DNA of 64,000 nucleotides from Lonicera japonica (GCA_021464415.1 CM038469.1:412501-476500); one strand, 5' to 3'; shown: positions 22,703 through 33,759, numbered from the stretch's first letter. Notes: a model not told the origin generated them from the letters alone. A program made the numbers and translations.

Positions 22703-23435
22703 TAATAGGGTGCTAGTAAAGGCACCCTAAAAAACTAATTTCAACACCTTTTATTTAAGCACCCATGTATGATTTTTTAAATTTACAAAAGCACCCTAAA
22801 TAATTAAAGCACCCAAACAAAACATGCCAATTTTTTTCCTTCTTTCTTTTTTCTTTAGCAAAAAAACATCTTAAAGTTTAATTATGTAGTTGAAGGCCCG
22901 GAGTTTGAGAAATATAGCCATCCCTGCCCCTCACGTCAATCCCACAAGCCTTTTATCCATTCTCATTCAATCCCACAAGAAGATTCTATTAAAAATATGA
23001 ACAGGTTAAAACAATCCCACTTATTTAAAACGCTTGTGTGAAATGTAGTCATCAAAAACTTCAATAAATTTTGTGCATAATTTTTTGAAAATTATCTTGT
23101 TTATATACATGTGGTGAATTATGTTATCGATGCTCAGTTACATGGAACTTATGAGTCTATTCTCATGCCTATAATACACTTAATTTATGCAATCTTTTAA
23201 CAATTTTACTTTTATAGATCAGTCATCTAAGAAAGAGAAATAATGATATTTCTTTCCTACAAAGATATATGATAAAAGGAAAATGATAAACTCAAAGACA
23301 CTGTGAGTATTTGAAACTTACAGTCAATTTATAGACACATATTTTTTGTAGTAAATATTACCTACAAAACTAAAACTTCAGTCTAATTTATGAATTGGTC
23401 TCCCATTTTATTCTCTAACTTATGAACTAGCCCTC
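22703..23435. other. Intergenic DNA with a possible further MITE edge
   Basis: 22708-22727 reads GGGTGCTAGTAAAGGCACCC, resembling a MITE end. Similar GGGTGCTTTTACAAGCGCCC words occur at 58388-58407. No second end was paired. The rest is AT-rich without ORFs. Confidence 0.35.
23431..23435 (+). repeat. Element C target-site duplication, left
   Basis: CCCTC precedes the TG of the 5' LTR and is repeated at 28019-28023 directly after the CA of the 3' LTR. Confidence 0.85.
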
Positions 23436-24170
23436 TGATGGGGTTAAATATTAATTTTACCATTGGCCTACAAAGGTAATTCAACATTTTTTACCTCTGG
23501 TAAAATTCCATTTTTGCCCCTGATAAAATTCCATTTTTACCTCCACACCTCACCTACCACACCTACCATATCTCACCTACCTCACCTACCTCCACCAAAA
23601 ATGACCTTTTTGCCCTTCATTTTTATCAAATTTACCTTTTTACCATTTTTCATTTACCTATAAATACCTCCCACCATTCATTCATTCAACACACAACAAA
23701 AATACACAATTCTTCTTATCTAAGATCCATTCATCTCATCAAAGAGATATAAAGCAATTGGCAATACAAATACAAGCCAATTCAAGAAGAAATAGAAGGG
23801 TCTTATACTCTCTCTTTTCATACCCCAAAAAATACCAACAATCTTTATACACTCTCTCTCCTACACAGTTTATTATTTATTCTGTTGAAATATTTGTAAT
23901 CATAATTATATACTTATAAATAGAATTAAGGAAATTATAAAGAGAGAGAAGTTGGTAGCTTGTATTATTATCCAAATTGATCGCCTTTGCGCAAATACAA
24001 AGCAAGCACACACAAAAGGAGGACGTACCACTGGAATAGCATAAGCGCTACCGGGGGAACCTACATTAAAAAAAGGTCATGTGTTCATCATTGCGCCGCA
24101 TTTATTTTTTATTCACCGATATTCGCTTATTGATTGGTTAATTATCTAATTCTAGATTTTGACACCATCA
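23436..24170 (+). repeat. Element C 5' LTR
   Basis: 735 bp, TGATGGGGTTAAATA to GACACCATCA. A TATAAATACC box lies at 23659-23668 and is the likely promoter for the element transcript. Confidence 0.9.
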
Positions 24171-24172
24171 GT

Positions 24173-24190
24173 TGGCGCCATCTGTGGGGA
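24173..24190 (+). other. Element C primer binding site
   Basis: TGGCGCCATCTGTGGGGA starts two bases after the LTR. TGGCGCC matches the 3' end (GGCGCCA) of plant tRNAs such as tRNA-Asp; the later bases do not fit tRNA-Asp, so the primer tRNA is not named. Confidence 0.7.
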
Positions 24191-24224
24191 CGATAAGCTC
24201 TCTAAAGCTCTCGTTCTTTAGAAA

Positions 24225-24690
24225 TTACAAATGAATTTTCAGTGAAAAACTCATAATCCCGCAGGCCTACGTAGCTCAATATTCTCGAGGGCATAACTTC
24301 TTGCTCAAAACTCCAAATCATGCGATTCTGGAGTCCATTTTGGAGAGAATTTCAAAAGCTACAACTTTTCAGTTAAAGATTTTTTCAAATTTGTCCATCT
24401 CAGGGTTCAAAACTTCGATACAACCTTTCTGGAACGAAAAAGGCTAAAATTTCGCGGGCCTATTGTGACTTAATATTATTAGGCCCATAACTTTGTGCTC
24501 AAAATTCCAAATCTTTCGATTCTGGAGTCCATTTTGGATAAAATTTCAAGATCTACAACTTTCTAGTTTAATCCGTTTTCAAATTTAGCCATCTCAGGGT
24601 CCAAAACGGTGATACAAAGTTGCTGCAACAAAAAATGTGAAAATCTTGCATGCCTATGCTAGCTCAATATTTATGGGCGCATAATCATTC
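24225..24690 (+). repeat. Tandem modules of about 190 bp in element C leader
   Basis: Two and a half diverged copies each contain a block like ATTCTGGAGTCCATTTTGG, then TCTACAACTTT, then CCATCTCAGGGT. The same array occurs in reverse in element B (about 34530-34990). No ORF. Confidence 0.7.
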
Positions 24691-25059
24691 AAAAATCCGA
24701 TTACCAAAGGGGATAAAACCCAACAGAAGAGATAAGTTATTTTTTGATAACTCATATACGATTTTTTATCTTTGTTTTAATATATCTAAAGTTATATCAT
24801 TTTCTTACGATCAATAATCTTTATTGTAGGAAAAATTGACGAGCTTCCAAAAAATTACAATTGAATGTAATTTTCATCAAGTTCGTCCAACAAACCACAA
24901 GAAAGAAATTAAAGAAATTTTCAACGGATATCAAACTTTCACAAAGCTGAATGTAATTTTGAAGTTTATCAAACAACCGCAGGACCACCCCAACCCAAAA
25001 AGACTTGGCTGAGAATGATCATCTACTGCTGCACCACTGGTCCAGAGACCAAGATTTTG

Positions 25060-25440
25060 ACGTTCCCATGTAATAAATGAGAAAAATGTCATAATTTTCC
25101 TAAGTCAGAAGGGGGGCATGACTCTACTCAAGACTTAGCAAAAAAGAACAAATTTTCCTTTTAAGAAACCCTGGTAATAAATGAGAAAATTATCAAAATT
25201 TGCATAAGTTAGAAGGGAGCAAGACTCTACTCAAAACTTAGCAATTTGCTTAAGTTAGAAGGGAGTAAGACTCTACTCAAAACTTAGCAAAAAGAACAAA
25301 TTTTCCTTTTAAGAAACCAATGACTTAAATGAGAAAATTGTCAGAATTTGCCTAAGTCAGAAGGGGGCATAACTCTACTCAAGACTTAGCCAAAACGAAC
25401 AAATTTTCCTTTTAAGAAACCAAGGACTTCGAAAAAATTG
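25060..25440 (+). repeat. Tandem repeat block shared with elements A and B
   Basis: Repeats of about 90-100 bases contain AATGAGAAAATTGTCA, GACTCTACTCAA and ACAAATTTTCCTTTTAAGAAACC. The same block is at about 33760-34150 in element B, and one copy is at about 51130-51230 in the Tat element A. Confidence 0.75.
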
Positions 25441-25531
25441 CTATCAACATATAAGGGCCATGCTTTAAACAATCACAAGTAAAACATCTCCGGAACGTTT
25501 TTACAAAACCCTCACTAGAGGTGCACATTAT

Positions 25532-26361
25532 CTAGTCACTCAAAAAAGGCTGAAGAATCTGAAGATCATCAGCACCAAAATTCAAAATAGTACTTAAATC
25601 AGAAGAAGAATAATCAGAAAAATCATAGCGAATATCCCTTAAAGCTGTCCAGTCAGGGCCCGTTGTTTCGACAAAATCCGCAACAAAACCATCTAACGAA
25701 GATTGCGATAAAAACCCGTCCAAGGCAGCCTGGTAAACGGAGTCCAAGTTAGCTTGGTCATAGGATGGATTCGAAAATGACGACAGATCCACTTCAGTCA
25801 GAAAAGCCCCGTTTTCTATAAAATTCACGGTAGGCGGAGGGATCTCAGGTGTAATATCTTCTGCCGACATAAGGAGCCTTAAAAAACTTTCGGGAACAGG
25901 TTCTGGAAGATTCACGGCAGTTGGAATAACAGCAGGCACGTTATTTTCTGCCGACGAAGGGAACCTCGAGTAACCTCCAGTAAGAGCAAAGGAGCATAAC
26001 GTGTTAACGCATGAAGACCCCCTTCTAACCGAGCCTCTAATGTCGTCACCTGTGCTTGTAACTGTTCCACCTTCTGTTCAAGAGCAGCAAGGAGAGTAGT
26101 ACAGCCTCTAATGGGATTCTCGATTCTCACCGTGGCTTCAAGAAGATATGAACTAAGAGCCTCAAGATGCCGATCTTCGGGGACATCTTGCAAAAAAGAT
26201 GCAACATTCCTCACCCCGAAAACAGTGAAGATTGTTTGGTAATCCTGACGATCAATTATATTTCAAAAAATTTTAGCATATTTGCAAGATAGAGGACATC
26301 TCTTGTGGTTATAAGCGCAAGCCACACATGGAGGACCTGTAAAACGATGAGTGTTCGACAT
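25532..26361 (-). pseudogene. LOB-domain (LBD-like) transcription factor gene in element C, antisense, broken
   Basis: Minus-strand reading starts at ATG 26361-26359. The LOB zinc motif C-x2-C-x6-C-x3-C is intact as CVACAYNHKRCPLSC. A stop (TGA at 26263-26265) follows at residue 32-33. The GAS-like block then reads through (TVFGVRNVASFLQDVP, RIENPIRGC) and a leucine heptad coiled coil (LEQKVEQLQAQVTTLEARL). A 1-nt loss in a run of five Cs (26018-26022; six in element B) shifts frame. The C-terminal part is open from about 25939 to 25532 and ends in an acidic, Ser-rich tail (DFSDYSSSDL, ILQPFLSD) that could be an activation region. Plant LBD proteins are DNA-binding transcription factors that dimerise through this coiled coil. 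The gene is antisense to the element and ends in the shared tandem block. Confidence 0.85.
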
Positions 26362-26640
26362 TATTTTGGTTTATTTTTGTAAGAGAAACTGTATTACAGA
26401 GGAGAAAAATGGCGTTGGAAGAAATGAGTGGTGATGAAAGAAATGGATTGGGATTCGAGAAAGAGGAAGATGAAGAGGAAGAAGAAACAGAAGCGCATAT
26501 TTCGAGTTCGAAAAATACGGAAAAGTTGTCGGAAAAAAAATCGCTGAAAAGGGGCCGACAAAAAAAAGGTGCAAAAAAAAAGAAAAAAGAAAGAGAAAGA
26601 GAAAAAGAATATATATATATGTGTGTATATATGAAATAAA
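26362..26640 (-). promoter_or_regulatory. Presumed leader and promoter of the element C LOB-domain gene
   Basis: Upstream of the ATG on the minus strand is a CT-rich leader of about 230 bases, preceded by a TATA-rich stretch (26610-26632). This order resembles a plant promoter and 5' UTR. The plus-strand ORF here is low-complexity Glu/Lys and looks like the complement of the leader. Confidence 0.35.
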
Positions 26641-26679
26641 GAGTTGGAAAATGCCCGAGTAGAATCAAACTATTTATGA

Positions 26680-26960
26680 CTAAAAGTATAGCGAGTTTTA
26701 CATATTAATGTTCCAAACTCTACGACTTGAATCCAATGTCTAACGAGTTCTACACATTGATGTTTCGAGCTCAACGACTAGCATCCGAGATCTAGTTTCC
26801 TTGAACAAAGACTCGAGATCAACGTCTAGCCAGCCTTACACAATGATGTTCTGAAACTCTAAGACTAATGATCAAAGTCTAGCTAGCTTTACAGATTAAT
26901 ATTTCGAACTCCACAAACTTATGGTCAATGGCTAACAAAGCTCTACACGTCGGTTATTCG
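26680..26960 (+). repeat. Minisatellite, about 60-bp units, element C 3' region
   Basis: Four to five diverged units contain GTCTAGC(G/C)AG(C/T), CTACACATTGATGTTTCGA and CTCTACGACT. The equivalent place in element B holds a different, 20-bp minisatellite. Confidence 0.65.
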
Positions 26961-27183
26961 AGCTTTTCCCATGATTATCTTCCTCGACAAGTGCCCGCTC
27001 TCACGCCTCAGCTTTGAAAAAGATTTCTAATAAAGGCAAAAGACCTAACACAGGCATTGAATTGTCGACCTTGTTCGCCTACGAAGGATTCGGGCCTAAG
27101 ACATCACGAACATCAGAGCTCAGAGCTACTACTAGATCCCGAGTTGAAGAATATCCTCACCAATCAGCTCATCCGAGCTAAAT

Positions 27184-27199
27184 GATAAGGATAGGGGGC
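27184..27199 (+). other. Element C polypurine tract
   Basis: GATAAGGATAGGGGGC stands just ahead of the 3' LTR (27203). This is the second-strand primer site. Confidence 0.75.
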
Positions 27200-27202
27200 A
27201 AT

Positions 27203-28018
27203 TGATGGGGTTAAATATTAATTTTACCATTGGTCTACAAAGGTAATTCAACATTTTTTACCCCCGGTAAAATTTCATTTTTACCCCCGGTAAAATCTCA
27301 TTTTTACCTCCACACCTCACCTACCACACCTACCACATCTCACCTACCTCACCTACCTCCACCAAAAATGACCTTTTTGCCCTTCATTTTTACCAAATTT
27401 ACCTTTTTGCCATTCTCCATTTACCTATAAATACCTCCCACCATTCATTCATTCAACACACAACAAAAACACACAATTCTTCTTATCTAAGATCCATTCA
27501 TCTCATCAAAGAGATATAAAGCAATTGGCAATACAAATACAAGTCAATTCAAGAAGAAATAGAAGGGTCTTGTACTCTCTCTTTTCATACCCCCACAAAA
27601 TAGAAGGGTTTTATACTTTCTCTTTTCATACCCCAAAAAATAGAAGGGTCTTATACTCTCTATTTTCATACCCCAAAAAATACCAACAATCCTTATACAC
27701 TCTCTCTCCTACACAATTTATTATTTATTCTGTTGAAATATTTGTAATCCTAATTTTATACTTATAAATAGAATTAAGGAAATTATAGAGAGAGAGAAGT
27801 TGGTAGCTTGTATTATCATCCAAATTGATCGCCTTTGAGCAAATACAAAGCAAGCACACACAAAAGGAGGACGTACCACTGGAATAGCATAAGCGCTACC
27901 GGGGGAACCTACCTTAAAAAAAAGTCATGTGTTCATCATTGCGCCGCATTTATTTTTTATTCATCGATATTCACTTATTGATTGGTTAATTATCTAATTC
28001 TAGATTTTGACACCATCA
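27203..28018 (+). repeat. Element C 3' LTR
   Basis: 816 bp. It is longer than the 5' LTR because the module AGAAGGGTCTTATACTCTC...CCCCAAAAAA is present three times (27558-27680) instead of once. Confidence 0.9.
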
Positions 28019-28023
28019 CCCTC
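28019..28023 (+). repeat. Element C target-site duplication, right
   Basis: CCCTC, matching 23431-23435. Confidence 0.85.
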
Positions 28024-28355
28024 CATTTTAACTGTTTCATAAACATTCCAAATTTATAGTAAAGTACGACTTGTAACCCGATTATAAAAACAAAAATTAA
28101 TTATAAAAATAGATACACATTTGAAGTAATATAATGCGGCTTTTAATAATGTGGGTGTAAAATTATTTGCAATTGTTCTTTTAATTGTTTTCAATTATTA
28201 AAAGTGGATCAAGTATCTTCCAATAATCACTTTTTTGTTTGGTTGGTTTTGATCAATTCAGTTGGTGTTAGCATATTCTAAAATTGTAAGTATTTTTTGT
28301 TCTTTGTATTTGAGATATGGATCAATACCATACTTTTGAATTTGTCAATACTTTA

Positions 28356-29227
28356 TGTAATACCCCGTAATATAATTAGTGTAAATTAGACACATATTTC
28401 TTGGTTGAGTATGGACTAAATTGTAAAGTTGCAAAAGTTCAGGGTTAAAATAATAAAGTTACGAAACTTCGGGGTTAATTATTGTAATTAAACATAAAGT
28501 TAGATTTTTGTTTTATGGCCAACCGACTCCACCACCTGAACAATCCTCCACTTCCATTTTCATTCCTTTTTGCTTTCATTTTCGTTGCCGAGCGACAGAA
28601 ACAATTAAAGAAAATAGGTACGGAGATTACGTCTTAGCAATTGGTCATCAAAACTCCGCCGAATCGAGTCGAGCCTTAAGGAAAAGTTGTTCTATACGTT
28701 GAGGGCTACGCAACGGTATAAGAATTATAGAGTTGTGCCGGTCGGGATTTGGGTATCAACTCAAATTTTATTATTTGGGGCTAAATATTCTGAGGTAGGG
28801 GTTTAATTAATTTTAAAAGCTGATAGTATAATTTTATTATACATGAATCATCATATTTTAATTGTCTTTATTTTAAAAATTATTATATGATGAGGATGAT
28901 GATGTTTTGTGATTTATAAAGCCATGTGTATGTTATTTGAAGCAAGATATGCCATTATACTTGATACATTTGTATTATTTGATATACATGAGATATCTCT
29001 TGGATGTATAAATATTTTATATTTATGAAATTAATTAATTAATGAATTATATACATCAAGGGACATGTATAGAGATTTGTTGTGGTTATGTGGCATAAAT
29101 TGTTTCAAATATTCATTTATTAGCATGTTATGCATACTGTGCATCGTCATTGTGTCAACCGAATTCTTAGAGACTTTTTGGCAAGCTCGGAGTATTCTTA
29201 TGGCCTATCATGTGGGCATATATCTTA
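28356..29227 (+). repeat. Possible gypsy LTR fragment
   Basis: It begins TGTAATACCCCGTAATATA, a start common in plant chromovirus LTRs. No matching end, primer site or second copy was found in the window, and the right limit is simply the start of the next repeat. It contains no convincing gene. Confidence 0.35.
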
Positions 29228-29690
29228 TATCTCATGAGTTAGGGTTTGTTCTATTGAGAGAGGAGAAAATCTTGGTGATACCGTAGCCCACACTCGGTGC
29301 AAGATTTGATGGCGGAAGGAATACGATAGAAGATCTTTAGGATTTTCAGCACATCAGTCGTAAATCAATCATAACTTTTGATCCCATCGTTGGATCGGGC
29401 TGATTTTTGGATATGTGGTTCGGAACGCAAAGTTACTAATATTGGGCAAAAAATCAGGACGATCAGAAGTCGTTTCGGAGGCGAAAAAAATTAATTTTCG
29501 CAGCCCAGCGAGAATAAAAAAAAATCTGACCAAATCGCAATCTGATGTTTTCAAACCCTCATCTCCTTATATGGATCCTCTACATGATCCACGAAGGTGA
29601 AATCCCTTTATTCTTATAGGGTTTTAGCAAAACCTTTTTTTGTTCAATCTATACGCAATATCGAACGATCCTGTATTTATGTCTCCATCA
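29228..29690 (+). repeat. Partial LTR, second copy of the 45632-47102 family
   Basis: From CTCATGAGTTAGGGTTTG to GTCTCCATCA it matches 46650-47102 at roughly 85-90 per cent. Only the 3' third of that LTR is present here; the left side is cut. The ORFs inside are not conserved between the two copies in length or frame. Confidence 0.75.
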
Positions 29691-30179
29691 GACATAACCC
29701 TGGGCGTTTTAGCCTAGCTGTTACTATTGGTGTGGTTCTCGCTGCCATCTTTTTTTCTTTTCTATTTTTTCAATATTCTTTTCTTTTGGCACTGTGAGAT
29801 TTATTTTCTTTTCTACTCTTTCAATTTTTTCTTGTACCCATTTTATTTTATCTCACTTTGTCAGGTTTTTTGAGCATCATCGTCCTTACGATTTTAAGAA
29901 TGTTTACTTTGAAAGTTCGCATTTGACATCGTCGTGATGTGTTTGTGATTTTCGGTCCGAGAACCTTTGGGAGCGTATCTTGAAGACTTCTCGGGTGAGA
30001 AAAAGTTAGGCCAAAAGTCCTTTTTTGAGGGCTTGTTCCCTGTGTTTTTTACGAAATTTTCTCATTCCAGTCTGTCTTTATCTTTCTCTGATATCATCTC
30101 AAAGAGGGATTTTTGGTTTTGGAGAAGGCTTGAGTTTGCCTGGGAAAAGGGCTTTAGTATGTGCTTGTGGAAATGGCTA

Positions 30180-30360
30180 GGGTTGGTGCCTGTAAAAAGG
30201 GCTTGGATTGGATTGGTGCTTGTAGAAAGGGCTTTGGATTGGTGCCTGTTAAAAGGGTTTTGGATTGGTGCTTGTAGGAAGGGCTTCGATTGGTGCCTGT
30301 AGGAAAGGCTTTGGAATGGTGCCTGTAGAAAGGGCTTGGATTGGTGCCTATAGGAAGGGC
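30180..30360 (+). repeat. Tandem repeat, about 24-bp units
   Basis: Seven or so units of the type GGATTGGTGCCTGTAGAAAGGGCTT. The ORF on the minus strand here is only the translation of this repeat. Confidence 0.85.
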
Positions 30361-30580
30361 TTGTGAAGTGATTCACCTCTCTGGGAGACATTGTGAAGTG
30401 ATTTGCCTCTCTAGGAGGGCTTGTGAAGTGATTTGACTCTCTGGGAGGACATGTGATTGTGTTTTGCCTCTCTGGGAGGACATATGGAGTGATTTGCCTT
30501 TCTGGGAGGGCTTAAGAACTGACTTGCCTTTCTGGGAGGGCTTACGAAGTCACTTGCCTCTCTGGGAAGGCATGTGATCT
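30361..30580 (+). repeat. Tandem repeat, about 31-bp units
   Basis: Seven or so units of the type TGTGAAGTGATTTGCCTCTCTGGGAGGGC, directly following the 24-bp array. Confidence 0.85.
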
Positions 30581-31317
30581 TATCATGACGATCTAGTTGG
30601 TGATGTTGGTGTGATTAATCATCGAGGTATATACCAGGATGCGGTGGTGAAGCCTGTCTGGTAGGCCATGGAGCTTAGTGCCTATGTATTCTTGGACTGG
30701 TGCGCGGTACACTTATGCAAGTGTTCATGTGTATGCACTATGCAAATGCTTATGCCATGCTTCCCTAAATTTTAAGAATTTGCATACTTCTTAAATCATC
30801 GCACCATCATTTTAAAAACTTGGTTTTGAAAATGTCGTGAATCTTGAGTTGCCTGATTTATGAAGTATGTTACACTACTTGAAATTATCTAAGTGCAGAT
30901 GTATGCATGCAAGACCGACCATTTTTTTGAGAATATATCAACACTGAAAAGGCAAATATTGATTTTCGGTCAATCAGTGAGTGAGTGCAAGGTGATATCG
31001 GTCACAAGAGAAATGGCATGCTTCCATCTTGGGATTCTGTTGATCTTGCATCATGCTTCTGTCTTCTTTGCTTCTTGAGTCTTGGGCCTGTTAAGATTCA
31101 TTTGCGTTGCTGCTTTTGCTCATACCCACAATCTCGGGAGGATTACTGATGTTCTGCATTTTCATGAGTGGGTGTGGACAGGCTTGATTCTTGAGAGAGG
31201 TAGGGGCTTTCAATTGCTAAACCAATTGATTGACTTGATTCTACCTTTAGGGTTTTTGGTTCTGCTGATAGGACAACAACAGGGTCGTGGTAATGTGGGT
31301 AGTACATCCTCAACGCG

Positions 31318-31911
31318 TGATGGTGTCAAAATCTAGAACAGATAATTGACGACCGACCAATAAATGAATAATGGTGAATTAGAGGTTTAATAATGGATTG
31401 TAACTGTGAACAGTGATTGTGAACAGGATCACCGTATATGTGAACAGTAATTGTGAATAGTGACTGTGAACAGTACCACCGTATATGTGAACAGTACCGG
31501 CAGAAACTGATTAAAAATGAAGATGAATACGAGACATTTTTTGTTAAGGTAGGTTCCTCCGGTAGCGCTTATGCTAGTCCGGCAGTACGTCCTCCTTTTG
31601 TGTGTGCTTGCTTTGTATTAGCTCAAAGGCAATCAATTTGGATGATAATACAAGCTACCAATCTCTCTTTCTATAATTTCCTTAATTCTATTTATAAGTA
31701 TAGAATTAGGATTACAAATATTTCAACAGAATAAATAATAAACTGTGTAGAATGTACATGATGTGTATGCTTAGGTCACATAGGTAAAAATGGTATTTTA
31801 CTGGAGGTAAAAAATGGTATTTTACTGGAGGTAAAAATAGGATTTTACTAGAGGTAAAAGTGTTGAATTACCTTTGTAGGCCAATGATAAAATTAGTATT
31901 TAACCCCATCA
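31318..31911 (-). repeat. Element B 3' LTR (shortened)
   Basis: 594 bp. Relative to the other LTR it lacks about 250 bases corresponding to 35502-35760. At 31405-31500 it carries repeated GTGAACAGT words. Confidence 0.88.
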
Positions 31912-32059
31912 ATCGCCCCCTATCCTTATCATTTAGCTCAAATGAGCTGATTGGTGAGGATATCCTTCAACCCGGGAGCTAGTAGTAGCTTTGAGCTCTG
32001 AAGTTCGTGATGTCTTAAGCCCGAATCCTTCGTAGGTGAACAAGGTTGACAATTCGATG

Positions 32060-32485
32060 CCTGCAAGAGATCTTTTGCCTGTGTTAGGTCTTTTGCCTGT
32101 GTTAGAGGTCTTTTGCCTTTTTAAGAGGTCTTTTGCCTGTGTTAGGTCTTTCGCCTGTGTTAAAGGTCTTTTGCCTTTGAGAGGTCTTTCGCCTGTTTTA
32201 GAGGTCTTTTGCCTTTTTTAGAGGTCTTTTGCCTATGTTAGAGGTTTTTTGCCTTTAAGAGGTCTTTCGCCTGTGTTAGAGGTCTTTTGCCCTTTTTTAG
32301 AGGTCTTTCGCCTGTGTTAGAGGTCTTTTGCCTTTGAGAGGTCTTTCGCCTTTTTTAGAGGTCTTTTGCCTGTGTTAGAGGTCTTTTGCCTTTGAGAGGT
32401 CTTTCGCCTGTGTTAGAGGTCTTTTGCCTTTTTTAGAGGTCTTTTGCCTGTATTAGAGGTCTTTTGCTTTTTTAGAGGTCTTTAT
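32060..32485 (+). repeat. Minisatellite, about 18-22-bp units, element B
   Basis: About twenty units of the type AGAGGTCTTTTGCCTGTGTT and shorter variants. Element C has the equivalent sequence essentially once, near 27028-27050 (AAAGGCAAAAGACCTAACACAGG), so the array expanded in B. A TA-rich run (32485-32530) follows and may act as a TATA region for the LOB-domain gene. Confidence 0.88.
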
Positions 32486-32814
32486 ATGTATATATACATA
32501 TACGTATACATATATATATACATCTGTATAATTTTTTTTTTAGAAAAGCATTACCGCAGCATCAACATCAACATCATACACACATTTTCTCCCCCTATGA
32601 CGACATTAAAGAGGGATCTAGGGCGGTGGAGCCTAGATGCACGCGGGGAGCGCTGCATATTTTGACTTTTTAAGAAGACAGCTTTTCGTCTTCGGGATTC
32701 TTTCAATACTAGATGCCTCTTGTCCCTTCTTTCTTGTCATCTCCCTAAAGATCCATCTTCTTCTTATACCTTTTACAGGGGATACCCATGAATAAGGGAA
32801 AGTAAATCACAAGT

Positions 32815-33646
32815 ATGCCGAATACCTTCCGTTGTACAGGTTCTTCTTGTGCTGCTTGTACTTATAGACGAAAGAAATGTCAGCCATGGTGTGAATATGC
32901 ACAAATTTTTCTGGATGTGATTACTCGTCAGGATTATCGCACAATCTTCACTGTTTTCGGGGTGAAAAGTGTTGCAGATATTTTACAAAATATCCCCAAA
33001 CATCAATATCTTGAGACTCTTAATTCATTCCTTTTTGACGCCACAACGAGAATCGAAAATCCCACTAAAGGCTGTACTGCTCTCCTTGCTTCTCTTGAAC
33101 AGAAGGTGGAAGAGTTACAAGCACGGGTGACGGCATTAGAGGCTCGGTTAGAAGGGGGGTCTTCCTGCGTTAACCCGTTATCCTCCTCTGCTCCTCCTGA
33201 AGGTTCTTCGAGGTTCCCTTCGTCGGTAGAAAATAACGTGACTGCTGTTATTCCGACTACCGTGAATCTTTCAGAACCTGTTCCCGAAAGTTTTTTAAGG
33301 CTCCTTATGTCGGTAGAAGAGATTACACCTGAGATCCCTCCGCCTACCGTGAATATTATAGAAAATGGGGCTTTTTTTGACTGAAGTGGATCTGCCGTCA
33401 TTTCCAAATCCGTCCTATGACCAGGCTACCTTGGACGCCGTTTACCAGGCTGCCTCGGACGGTTTTTTGTCGCAATCTTCGCAAGATGATTTTGTTGCGG
33501 ATTTTGCCGAAACAACGGGCTCTGACTGGACAGCTTTAGGGGATATTCGCCATGATTTTTCTGATTATTCTTCTTCTGATTTAAGTACTATTTTGAATTT
33601 TGGTGCTGATGATCTTCAAATTCTTCAGCCTTTTTTGAGTGACTAG
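32815..33646 (+). pseudogene. LOB-domain (LBD-like) transcription factor gene in element B, one frameshift
   Basis: ATG 32815 opens a frame with the LOB zinc motif CAACTYRRKKCQPWC (C12, C15, C22, C26; spacing C-x2-C-x6-C-x3-C). A GAS-like block follows (YRTIFTVFGVKSVADILQ), then RIENPTKGC, the counterpart of the DP-x-x-GC end of LBD proteins. A leucine/valine heptad coil comes next (LEQKVEELQARVTALEARL). The frame ends at 33384 because of one extra T in a 7-T run (33372-33378). In the next frame the C-terminus continues to the TAG at 33644-33646 with the acidic tail DFSDYSSSDL...ILQPFLSD. Without the extra T the protein would be about 276 residues. Class I LBD proteins of plants have this layout. 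The C-terminal tail is like that of element C, so selection or recent common origin is plausible. Confidence 0.87.
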
Positions 33647-33759
33647 ATAATGTGAACCTCTAGTGAGAGTTTTGTAAAAATGTTCCAGAGATGTTATACT
33701 TGTGACTGTTTAAAGCATAGCCCTTATATGTTGATAGCAATTTTTTTGAAGTCCTTGGT

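Larger units (their letters stand above)
23436..28018 (+). mobile_element. Element C: non-autonomous Tat-like LTR retrotransposon carrying an antisense LOB-domain gene
   Basis: LTRs are 23436-24170 and 27203-28018 (TGATGGGG...CACCATCA). Target duplications are CCCTC on both sides. The primer site TGGCGCCATCTGTGGGGA is right after the 5' LTR, and a polypurine tract (GATAAGGATAGGGGGC) lies just before the 3' LTR. The 3-kb interior has no gag, RT or integrase. It holds tandem modules and a LOB-domain pseudogene on the opposite strand (25532-26361). The LTRs differ at several positions, so the insertion is not recent. The same family occurs as element B at 31318-35902. Primer site and internal repeats tie it to the Tat element A in this window, which suggests mobilisation in trans. 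Confidence 0.9.
29691..31317 (-). mobile_element. Left fragment of gypsy element D
   Basis: This stretch was joined to 35903 before element B inserted (ACGCG/GCGCG flanks). By continuity it belongs to the interior of element D, whose LTR and primer site lie at 42256-44119. No pol domain is recognisable in it. It carries two tandem arrays (30180-30580). Confidence 0.4.

Noticed and set aside
26409..26639. Plus-strand ORF rich in Glu, Lys and Arg in element C
   Set aside because: It is the complement of the CT-rich leader of the LOB-domain gene; low complexity, and not present as an ORF in element B.
26309..26668. Minus-strand ORF of hydrophobic and Ser-rich residues overlapping the LOB gene start
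   Set aside because: It is a translation of the same CT-rich leader in another frame; no conserved domain.
30062..30391. 109-codon minus-strand ORF with repeated HQSKPFLQAP-type units
   Set aside because: Direct translation of the 24-bp tandem repeat.
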